Positions 1 to 5,194 of a stretch of DNA of 5,194 nucleotides are shown one piece after another (positions within the stretch are counted from its first letter, which is position 1; each line of letters begins with the position of its first letter). The translations under genes were made by a program, and so were the position numbers. Location of the stretch: contig JACMMY010000267.1 of assembly GCA_014378805.1 (NCBI GenBank), positions 1-5,194 on the forward strand. The letters run 5' to 3'. The stretch comes from Moraxellaceae bacterium (lineage in GTDB: Bacteria > Pseudomonadota > Gammaproteobacteria > Pseudomonadales > Moraxellaceae). A model generated the notes under the pieces. It ran no database searches and was not told the origin of the DNA. It was given only the letters and a program-made list of their open reading frames with translations.

Positions 1-52
1 CAATCTACAATCTACAATCTACAATCTACAATCTACAATCTACAATCTACAA
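1..52. repeat. Heptanucleotide tandem repeat, (CAATCTA)7 plus CAA
   Basis: Seven perfect head-to-tail copies of CAATCTA followed by the first three bases of an eighth. The array starts at the first base of the window, so more copies may lie to the left. There are no imperfect units, which suggests recent slippage-driven expansion. Seven is not a multiple of three, so all three rightward frames read the same permuted heptapeptide and none contains a stop inside the array; every leftward frame meets TAG. The array ends about 110 bp before the TetR start. It could be a variable-number locus that alters spacing upstream of the regulator, or the tail of a gene to the left. Confidence 0.97.
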
Positions 53-161
53 AGCATAACGATGACAAGAATCAATGCACTATTCATATGGAAAAAATTG
101 TCTTATGGCTTCAATGCTGATTAGAGTAAATTGATTAACACTCTTGCTATTATTTTTTTGA
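53..161 (+). promoter_or_regulatory. Leader and probable promoter region of the TetR gene
   Basis: This AT-rich stretch between the repeat array and the regulator should carry its promoter, but no strong sigma-70 pair is visible. The best weak pair is TTGTCT (98-103) and TAGAGT (122-127) with an 18-bp spacer, each matching consensus at four of six bases. TATTAT (148-153) is a better -10 but has no -35 at the right distance. A short inverted repeat, AGAGT (123-127) and ACTCT (140-144) separated by 12 bases, could be an operator for the TetR protein; by length alone it may be chance. A run of seven T (153-159) abuts the start codon. No leftward gene starts here. Confidence 0.35.
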
Positions 162-815
162 ATGACAGGATTTATGCTGAACACACTGACCACACAGCTA
201 ACGACTGATGACGCTCTAGAACCAGCGATCAATAAGCGTCACCTAGCTAAACAACTTAGTCGTACTGCTATTCTCAATTCGGCTGAAATATTGTTTGGTT
301 TACATGGATTGGATGGTTCAAGTTTGGATGACATTTGTACACACGCGGGCTATACGCGTGGTGCGTTCTATGGTCATTTTAAAGATCGTGATGATCTCAT
401 TGCTGCAGTGATGGCGCACATGCGTTATAAAACACTCGATGCGCTCGCACTTGACTCGCCTGACGAAGACATTCCGACGCTCATCATGCGTTTCATTGCG
501 GGGATATCATCTGGCGTTTATCCATTTACACGACATGGCGGCATTCGGCCTTATCAGTTGCTTGATGCGTGCGCACGCTCCCCAGCCATTCAAGCTGAAT
601 ATGTGGAATCCATTAATCAAAGTTTTAAACGGTTGGATGTGATTATTAAAGGCAATCAAGCACGGCAGCAATTACGTGAGGATATTTCTGCTGAATCATT
701 AAGTCGTTTGTTTGTCGCAATGGTGATTGGCATTCATACCCTATACGATTTGGAAGTACCACTCGATTTAATGGGCGATATGAAGACGTTATTTAAAATG
801 GTATCACCAAATTAA
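162..815 (+). CDS. TetR/AcrR-family transcriptional regulator
   Basis: A 217-residue protein, normal length for a one-component TetR regulator. Residues 34-84 form the DNA-binding domain: a first helix around RTAILNSAEILF, then the helix-turn-helix SLDDICTHAGYTRGAFYGHF (54-73) and the typical continuation KDRDDLI. The AGYTRGAFYGHF recognition segment resembles AcrR/TtgR-type repressors of efflux or detoxification genes. Residues about 95-217 are the helical ligand-binding and dimer domain, too variable to name a ligand. The start is uncertain: ATG at 162 has no Shine-Dalgarno sequence, while ATG at 174 (residue 5) has AGGA only three bases upstream. It is the only rightward gene here and converges on the DUF4105 gene, so its target is either itself or something left of the window. 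The family call is secure; the regulon is unknown. Confidence 0.93.
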   Translation: MTGFMLNTLTTQLTTDDALEPAINKRHLAKQLSRTAILNSAEILFGLHGLDGSSLDDICTHAGYTRGAFYGHFKDRDDLIAAVMAHMRYKTLDALALDSPDEDIPTLIMRFIAGISSGVYPFTRHGGIRPYQLLDACARSPAIQAEYVESINQSFKRLDVIIKGNQARQQLREDISAESLSRLFVAMVIGIHTLYDLEVPLDLMGDMKTLFKMVSPN

Positions 816-847
816 ATAAGGATAATGAGACAATAAATTGATCATTT

Positions 848-2653
848 TTACCAAAAATATTGATACGTAATAGATTTATTATTTTGTGACAATAACATTC
901 TTAAATCTACATTTTTTGCTAATCGATATTTAAGTTCAAACCGCGTTTCACTCGCCAATTCTTCGTTTTTTCGTCGTTGGAAATGCTGAGTGAGTTTTAA
1001 ACCAAAAGGCTCTTGTTGATAAACCAGCCCTGTTTCACTGACAGCATCAATCTTAGCGGCACTATCATTGAGTTCTGCGCTCAGCATGCTGTAACCCATT
1101 AGACTTGGACTAAAATCATAACCAGCGCCTAAACCCGCACGAAGATAAGGATGGTGTAATTGCCCTGTAAAAGCATCAGGTTTGGCACCCATCGCTAACT
1201 CCCAAGACATCTTTCGCTCACCCGTGAGTTGTTGTCCTAAATTTTCAATTTTTAGAATTTTAATAAAATCAGCGGATTGAAGTTTTAATTTTTGATCTTT
1301 AATTTGCCATGAAAAATCCAGCATCTTAAATTCAGAATGAATATTACTGTAAGAACTCAGCATATCTTTATTAAATACCGTAAAATTCAAATTCGCTTGA
1401 TCATTACTTAAACCGATTCCCAGTCGACTAGGCTTTTCACCTAAGGCCGATGAAGGACGAATTGGCATCATTTCGGGTTCATGATCATTGATAGGAAGTT
1501 GGATACGTTTTTGAATCAAGACTTTTTTTTGCGCTTGGTTTTGTGCTTTGCTTTGTGGCTTATCATTGCCGATGTTTTTGTAATTCAGATATGCAATTAA
1601 AAATTCAAAGATTTTTTCTTGATCAGATTCTGGCAGTTGCTCAATCCGTTCAAGATCTTTCGTTTCAATATAATAATTAATCTCTTGCTGCATCGCTTGC
1701 GGCATTTTTGAGAATAAGAAATACAATTTGTTCTGATCAGAAGGTAAATATTCAACACTTTTAATAAACTCTGGATGTACCTTTCGATACTCCTCTATCT
1801 GATCAAAAATATATTCAGGTGCGTACCAAGGCGTAATGTGTTGGGTTGTCTTAATATCGGAAATCAGTTCTAAAAGCTCGCCTGAACGATAAGCACAATT
1901 TTGTTTTATAAAATAATAATCAAATGTATGCGATTCAACTTCAGTCAAATGATAAATGAACAGTGCTTTTTGTTCTGGAGTTAGATTGAGTGTATATGCC
2001 CAAATATCGCGCTGTTCATTTTTAGCATAAACAATATCTTGCTTAAAAAACTTGCTGTTGGCGAAGCGAGAATCATAATTACCCGAAAAACCATTGGCGA
2101 TATAACTTAGACTATTTTCATTTTCGGGTATGATAGCTCCAAAGTTATAAGCACTATCGAGTAGATTTTGTCTTTCATTCTCTTCGCCAACTGTAATCAA
2201 AACGTGACCAAATGTGGAAACAGGATTTTTTAAATAGCCACTGACGAGCAACATTCGGACGTCTTGCTTTACATTAGGCAAGTTTTTACAGTTTTTCAAA
2301 GCGGTTGTTGGCATACCTGATACGTGCTGACTAAGCCAATAATAACGTGCTGGATATTTACAAATGAGTGAGGGGTTGTCATGCAGCGCATCGATGCTGG
2401 CATCTAATTCTAATTGTGGCGTGATTTGTTTAAGATGTATTGCTTTTGAGTCACTGAGATAAAAATCTTTGGAAGTGACTTCGGCATGGTCTCTAAACAA
2501 AATAATCTTTTGCCAGACAGGCTGTTCAGCTAAATGAAGCTCATGCGCTTCTTGCTTAATTTGTAGCGCAGAAAAATCTTGTGCATAAGTATTCGGTAAG
2601 CAAAACAACAAGACGCTAAAGGAACAAAAACTAGCGGATATAAACTTTAGCAT
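848..2653 (-). CDS. DUF4105 (Lnb N-terminal domain-like) envelope protein with C-terminal beta-barrel
   Basis: Residues are numbered from an in-frame TTG at 2665; the preferred start is the ATG at 2653 (residue 5), which gives 601 residues and a typical signal peptide. Neither start has a clear ribosome site. The signal peptide runs to about residue 29, ending NTYAQ. A first periplasmic region carries Cys102 and Cys126 and an ICKYPARYYWL motif. The DUF4105 core (about 135-300) contains VSTFGHVLI with His154 and YFIKQNCAYRSGELL with Cys257, the likely catalytic pair by analogy with Bacteroides Lnb, a lipoprotein N-acyltransferase. A helical segment and a Gln/Lys-rich linker (about 369-385) follow. 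Residues about 410-605 alternate polar and hydrophobic residues and end YQYFW, as outer-membrane beta-barrels do. It lies directly behind the DUF3015 gene and is probably translationally coupled to it. Family call is strong; acyltransferase activity is inference, since relatives of this organism have the ordinary Lnt. Confidence 0.88.
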   Translation of the reverse strand: MLKFISASFCSFSVLLFCLPNTYAQDFSALQIKQEAHELHLAEQPVWQKIILFRDHAEVTSKDFYLSDSKAIHLKQITPQLELDASIDALHDNPSLICKYPARYYWLSQHVSGMPTTALKNCKNLPNVKQDVRMLLVSGYLKNPVSTFGHVLITVGEENERQNLLDSAYNFGAIIPENENSLSYIANGFSGNYDSRFANSKFFKQDIVYAKNEQRDIWAYTLNLTPEQKALFIYHLTEVESHTFDYYFIKQNCAYRSGELLELISDIKTTQHITPWYAPEYIFDQIEEYRKVHPEFIKSVEYLPSDQNKLYFLFSKMPQAMQQEINYYIETKDLERIEQLPESDQEKIFEFLIAYLNYKNIGNDKPQSKAQNQAQKKVLIQKRIQLPINDHEPEMMPIRPSSALGEKPSRLGIGLSNDQANLNFTVFNKDMLSSYSNIHSEFKMLDFSWQIKDQKLKLQSADFIKILKIENLGQQLTGERKMSWELAMGAKPDAFTGQLHHPYLRAGLGAGYDFSPSLMGYSMLSAELNDSAAKIDAVSETGLVYQQEPFGLKLTQHFQRRKNEELASETRFELKYRLAKNVDLRMLLSQNNKSITYQYFW

Positions 2654-2666
2654 CTTGTATGTCAAA

Positions 2667-3158
2667 TTAAGCTGCAGAGCAATTTGCCGCGTCTATATTA
2701 TCATTGACGATACGAAACAGTTCTTGGCTATTAACAGAAACATTTGCTTCTTTGTACGTTGAAGTTAAGGTGTAATTTGCATAATCTTGACGCAAATGAC
2801 TGCTTGCAGCAGGACAAGCCATTAAATTATTTAAAGCAACTAGGTGTTCACCGCGACCGCTTGCCAAATCTTGCTCGATCGAAGGGAAGTTTTCTTTGAT
2901 AAATACAGCACGAGCAGAAACTCGTCCGCCGCAAATCTCAGGAGACAACGTACCCGAAAGTATAGCTGGGGCACCAAAGGTAGTTGTAAAGTTTGCAATA
3001 ACAGCAAGTACTGAACTAATTCTACCAAATACAATGCCACCAAAGCCGCATTGAGTATAAATGTGTTCAAGATTGAATTGTGCCCCTGCTTGTGCAGGGG
3101 CTGTAGCTGATAATGAAGCAACAGCCAGAACAACGATAGCGAGTGATTTATTTAACAT
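2667..3158 (-). CDS. DUF3015-family small secreted (periplasmic) protein
   Basis: A 163-residue exported protein. Residues 1-24 are a classic signal peptide: Lys4, a hydrophobic core, and an APAQA/G cleavage site after Ala24. The mature part shows the DUF3015 pattern: YTQCGFGGIVFG (34-45), a stretch with TTTFGAPAILSGTLSPEICGG (58-78), then FIKENFPSIEQDLASGRGEHLVALNNLMAC (86-115), where acidic and Gly residues before LVALNNLMAC are typical. Four cysteines (37, 76, 115, 160) would allow two disulfides after export. The ATG is supported by GGAG seven bases upstream. Its stop is 13 bp before the ATG of the DUF4105 gene, so the two are one operon with this gene first. No biochemical function is established for the family; a partner or substrate role for the downstream protein is inference. 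Confidence 0.88.
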   Translation of the reverse strand: MLNKSLAIVVLAVASLSATAPAQAGAQFNLEHIYTQCGFGGIVFGRISSVLAVIANFTTTFGAPAILSGTLSPEICGGRVSARAVFIKENFPSIEQDLASGRGEHLVALNNLMACPAASSHLRQDYANYTLTSTYKEANVSVNSQELFRIVNDNIDAANCSAA

Positions 3159-3165
3159 TAAAATT

Positions 3166-3169
3166 CTCC
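3166..3169 (-). promoter_or_regulatory. Shine-Dalgarno site of the DUF3015 gene
   Basis: GGAG on the leftward strand, seven bases ahead of the ATG at 3158-3156. It is the clearest ribosome site in the operon and fixes the DUF3015 start; the DUF4105 gene behind it lacks one of comparable quality. Confidence 0.8.
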
Positions 3170-3195
3170 GTTTTTATTTAATAAATAATGATTCA

Positions 3196-3241
3196 CAATA
3201 ATTGTCACATTATCTATCCGTTGAGTGACATAGAATTATTG
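3196..3241. repeat. Long imperfect inverted repeat upstream of the DUF3015 gene
   Basis: The left arm CAATAATTGTCAC (3196-3208) and right arm GTGACATAGAATTATTG (3225-3241) are complementary over 13 positions, the right arm carrying four extra bases (ATAG) in the middle. Sixteen bases separate the arms. The right arm overlaps the TACAAT -10 candidate. It could be a protein-binding dyad built on TGTCAC/GTGACA half-sites, or a hairpin in the leader RNA if transcription starts upstream of it. It lacks the GC-rich stem and T-run of an intrinsic terminator. Confidence 0.6.
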
Positions 3242-3356
3242 TAACCATCTATCGTTTAATCAACTGTCAAGAGTATGCGCTATTAAAATCAGCTAAATAA
3301 CTTATTTACATAAAATATTTAAGGATTTAGCGATAAACACGATCTTTTTACCAAAC

Positions 3357-3959
3357 TCATAAATCACTGACGTACAGGCTCTTTACCCAAATCAACTCAC
3401 ATGCACCGCCGCCACTATCTTCGCGAGTGAGCGAACTGCGCCAAGTCCACTGATTTTTCAAATCTTTGGCTTCCACCAAATTACCGCTCAAATTCACGAT
3501 TTGCCCAACACGTACATTATTCAATTGTTTAGCAATGAGGTCTGTCGAAGGAATCATATGCATATTGGCACTGTGCGTGACAATTTCATATGGCGGAATG
3601 GGTGCTGGAAGTTTGTAGCTATAACGGTAAAACCTGCCACTTTGCGAAATATTAAGCTGATTAATGACTGCTGTTTCAGACATGCGCCCCCACCCTAAAG
3701 CCAAATCAACAGGGACAAGATCAGCACCAGCGTCTACCGAGTAGTGTTCAGCAGATAAAACTCGAGCTACAATCTTAAAGTCTTTAAGAGGTTTGATTTC
3801 ATAACGTTTATATGTGAAATCGGAATCAGACGTAGAGCTTTGATCAGGATCATTTGCAGCGGTGATCATTCCATCAGGATGTTTGACGGCACGATGGCTG
3901 ATATATTTAAAAGCAGTATAGGATAAAAAACCTAAAACTAAAATTTGCAACCAACGCAT
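3357..3959 (-). CDS. Conserved membrane-anchored protein of unknown function
   Basis: A 200-residue protein with no named domain that I recognise. Residues 4-20 are a hydrophobic N-terminal segment followed by basic residues (SHRAVKH), reading as an uncleaved membrane anchor or signal-anchor; a polar Asp/Ser-rich linker (36-48) follows. The rest is a globular domain with motifs that look strongly constrained: DLALGWGRMS (85-94), THSANMHMIP (128-137), a VRVGQIVNLSGNLVEA strand-rich segment (149-164) reminiscent of an OB-like barrel, and WTWRSSLTREDSGGGACELIWV (171-192). I recall similar unnamed proteins in other proteobacteria, also without function. His, Asn, Asp and Cys187 in these motifs could form a binding or active site, but nothing shows this. 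The start has a good ribosome site. It lies behind the KAS III-like gene with a probable terminator between, so it may have its own promoter. Confidence 0.8.
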   Translation of the reverse strand: MRWLQILVLGFLSYTAFKYISHRAVKHPDGMITAANDPDQSSTSDSDFTYKRYEIKPLKDFKIVARVLSAEHYSVDAGADLVPVDLALGWGRMSETAVINQLNISQSGRFYRYSYKLPAPIPPYEIVTHSANMHMIPSTDLIAKQLNNVRVGQIVNLSGNLVEAKDLKNQWTWRSSLTREDSGGGACELIWVKSLYVSDL

Positions 3960-3965
3960 CTTTCA

Positions 3966-3969
3966 CCTT
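3966..3969 (-). promoter_or_regulatory. Shine-Dalgarno site of the 3357-3959 gene
   Basis: AAGG, within GAAGGTGA on the leftward strand, six bases ahead of the ATG at 3959-3957. This spacing supports the chosen start of the membrane-anchored protein. Confidence 0.75.
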
Positions 3970-4022
3970 CATATTTTTTTCGAATCGATGATCAAACTCA
4001 TAAAAAGATATTATTCATAAAT

Positions 4023-4052
4023 AAGCGTCGCAGATAATCATCAACGACACTC
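4023..4052 (-). terminator. Probable intrinsic terminator after the KAS III-like gene
   Basis: Read leftward, GAGTGTCG (4052-4045) pairs with CGACGCTT (4030-4023) over eight positions including two or three G-U wobbles, with a 14-base loop that can form a small inner GAT/ATC stem. The stem is followed by ATTTAT rather than a pure T-run, so termination may be partial. The hairpin begins 18 bases past the stop codon of the KAS III-like gene. Read rightward the stem has two mismatches but is followed by eight T (4053-4060); no rightward gene ends here, so the leftward reading is preferred. Confidence 0.55.
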
Positions 4053-4070
4053 TTTTTTTTGAATATTGGA

Positions 4071-5194
4071 TTATCCAACTTTCTTCACGATCACTGAACC
4101 AATCGAATAACCCGCGCCAAATGAACAGATGACACCGACATCGCCTACTTCCATATCTTGTGAATGTTTATGGAAAGCGATAATAGAGCCTGCGGAACTG
4201 GTGTTGGCAAACTCATCCAAAATAATCGGTGCCAAATCCGCACTATTTTCAACTTCTGCCACAACTTCTTGAGCGGACTCTTTGCCCAAAATCATCTTCA
4301 AAATAAATTTATTCATCGTACCGTTTGCTTGATGCAACCAAAAACGGCGAATGTCGGTAACTTCTAAACGATTTGCAGCGAGATGATCCGTAATCATTTG
4401 TGCAACAATCGGTGAGACTTCACGGAAAACACGACGACCATCTTGGCGGAATAACTTATCTTGCTTACCGATACCCGACTCATCACCACGATTTAAGAAA
4501 CCGAAATTGTTGCGAATGACGCTGGAGAATTGAGTAAAAAGTTTTGTACTGACAATCTCAAAACCAGGTTTTGTATCTGTTTCTTCAACAATCACAGCGG
4601 TACAAACATCACCAAAAATAAAATGGCTATCGCGCGTCGTAAAATTATTGTGACCAGAGGTAATTTCAGGATTCACCATCAGCACACGTTTCGCTGAACC
4701 AGCTTTAATCGCATTTGCGGCTTGTTCTAATCCAAAAGTCGCAGCACTACATGCAACATTCATATCGAAACCAAAGCCGTGCGTCATACCCAACGCACCT
4801 TGCACTTCGATCGCAATCGCAGGGTATGCACGCTGCATGTTTGAACACGCAACCAACACCATATCAATATCATCGGCAGTCAAACCTGCCGCATTTAGCG
4901 CATCTTTTGCAGCACTAACCGCAATTTCAGCTTGAATTGAAATCTCATCATCTGAGCGTTCAGGAATGATCGGCGCAAGACGACGTGGGTCGAGCAAGCC
5001 GTCTTTATTCATCACATAACGTGATTTAATGCCTGACGCTCTTTCAATAAATACAGCAGACGTTCCGCTTTTTGCCGCGACCGTTCCAGCCTCAATTTCA
5101 GCGGCATGCTCTGCATTGTATATCTCAACATGAGCATTCAGACTCGCCGCAAGTTCTTCATTGCTAATTGAAAATGGCGGTATGTACAATCCTG
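4071..5194 (-). CDS. Beta-ketoacyl-ACP synthase III (FabH-like, PA3286 type), 5' end outside window
   Basis: A thiolase-fold condensing enzyme that would join an acyl-CoA primer to malonyl-ACP in the cytoplasm. Counting from Leu at 5189, the triad is complete: Cys147 in NVACSAATFG, His286 in FWLHQANG and Asn329 in FANTSSAGS; the C-terminal glycine-rich motif CSFGAGYSIGSV (355-366) is also present. The frame stays open to the right edge: the codon before TTG 5189 is GGA, giving GLYIPPFSISNEEL, the usual strand after the first few residues of this family. The TTG is therefore not the start, and roughly ten codons lie beyond the window. The motifs FIERASGIKSRYVMN, RDSHFIFGD and IRNNFGFLNR recall Pseudomonas aeruginosa PA3286, reported to prime fatty-acid synthesis with octanoyl-CoA from beta-oxidation, rather than classical acetyl-CoA-using FabH. 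The primer preference is inference. A terminator-like hairpin follows the stop. Confidence 0.92.
   Translation of the reverse strand, partial: GLYIPPFSISNEELAASLNAHVEIYNAEHAAEIEAGTVAAKSGTSAVFIERASGIKSRYVMNKDGLLDPRRLAPIIPERSDDEISIQAEIAVSAAKDALNAAGLTADDIDMVLVACSNMQRAYPAIAIEVQGALGMTHGFGFDMNVACSAATFGLEQAANAIKAGSAKRVLMVNPEITSGHNNFTTRDSHFIFGDVCTAVIVEETDTKPGFEIVSTKLFTQFSSVIRNNFGFLNRGDESGIGKQDKLFRQDGRRVFREVSPIVAQMITDHLAANRLEVTDIRRFWLHQANGTMNKFILKMILGKESAQEVVAEVENSADLAPIILDEFANTSSAGSIIAFHKHSQDMEVGDVGVICSFGAGYSIGSVIVKKVG

Larger units (their letters stand above)
3159..3356 (-). promoter_or_regulatory. Upstream region of the DUF3015-DUF4105 operon
   Basis: This 198-bp gene-free stretch separates two leftward genes and contains no credible ORF. 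Reading leftward it has a perfect -35 element TTGACA (3270-3265) and a good -10 TACAAT (3243-3238), but they are 21 bp apart, too far for an ordinary sigma-70 promoter; TTGATT (3263-3258) with the same -10 gives a 14-bp spacer, which is short. GATAAT (3215-3210) is a second -10 candidate without a matching -35. The operon therefore probably starts here, but the exact promoter is not resolved. No convincing terminator for the upstream gene is visible in it. Confidence 0.4.

Noticed and set aside
1..52. CRISPR array or phage attachment site
   Set aside because: Units are seven bases, head to tail, with no spacers between them; there is no integrase, cas gene or tRNA nearby.
40..87. Short leftward ORF starting at 87 encoding a 15-residue hydrophobic leader-like peptide
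   Set aside because: It stops at TAG in the repeat array, has no ribosome site and has no gene behind it in the window.
439..642. Rightward 67-codon ORF inside the TetR gene
   Set aside because: It lies fully within a confidently recognised TetR protein in another frame and has no family features.
816..847. Bidirectional terminator between the convergent TetR and DUF4105 genes
   Set aside because: The 32-bp gap has only a small TGATCA-centred palindrome without a loop; no credible stem plus T-run was found.
2840..3133. Leftward 97-codon ORF inside the DUF3015 gene
   Set aside because: It is a shifted-frame shadow of a protein with a signal peptide and family motifs; its Leu-rich content is a by-product of the overlapping frame.
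3300..3356. Intrinsic terminator after the membrane-anchored protein
   Set aside because: The GATC/ATCG sequences near 3331-3344 pair over only about three bases, too weak to call.
3501..3698. Rightward 65-codon ORF opposite the membrane-anchored protein
   Set aside because: Antisense to a gene with a good ribosome site and motif-rich product; it has no start signals of its own.
3960..4020. Promoter for the membrane-anchored protein using TTGATC and TATGAA
   Set aside because: The implied transcription start would fall at or past the ribosome site, so the pair is not usable; overlapping TTCGAA, ATCGAT and TGATCA are short palindromes expected by chance in AT-rich DNA.
4164..4918. Two rightward 67-codon ORFs (4164-4367 and 4715-4918) opposite the KAS III-like gene
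   Set aside because: Both are antisense to a clear condensing-enzyme sequence and their translations look non-coding.

Overview
The window most resembles chromosomal DNA of a gammaproteobacterium of the Acinetobacter/Moraxellaceae type. This is inferred from the AT-rich base composition (roughly 40% G+C by eye), the gene families and the look of the proteins; no marker gene proves it. There is no rRNA, tRNA, transposase, integrase or CRISPR array.

Layout, left to right. (1) Positions 1-52 are a perfect 7-bp tandem array, seven units plus three bases, cut by the left edge. It lies about 110 bp upstream of a rightward TetR/AcrR-type regulator (162-815). (2) The regulator converges, with a 32-bp gap, on a leftward pair of exported proteins: a small DUF3015-type periplasmic protein (2667-3158), transcribed first, and immediately after it a large DUF4105/Lnb-like protein (848-2653, or to 2665 from an in-frame TTG). 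The large protein joins a periplasmic domain with candidate His and Cys active-site residues to what looks like a C-terminal outer-membrane beta-barrel ending in Trp. (3) A 198-bp gap (3159-3356) holds a long imperfect inverted repeat, promoter-like elements and a good Shine-Dalgarno site for the pair. (4) A leftward 200-residue membrane-anchored protein of unknown function (3357-3959) has several highly conserved-looking motifs. (5) After a 111-bp gap with a probable intrinsic terminator comes a leftward beta-ketoacyl-ACP synthase III-like gene (4071 to beyond 5194). Its N-terminus runs off the right edge, and it resembles the Pseudomonas PA3286 type that feeds medium-chain acyl-CoA into fatty-acid synthesis.

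How the genes relate. The DUF3015-DUF4105 pair is almost certainly one transcript acting in the cell envelope. Its large member shares a domain with Lnb, the lipoprotein N-acyltransferase described in Bacteroides, so a thioester or acyl-transfer role is a reasonable hypothesis, unproven here. The KAS III-like enzyme and the anchored protein are separate leftward units, possibly linked by readthrough. The TetR target is not visible; it may be itself or a gene left of the window. The most unusual features are the heptanucleotide array ahead of the regulator and the barrel-fused Lnb-like protein with its small secreted partner.
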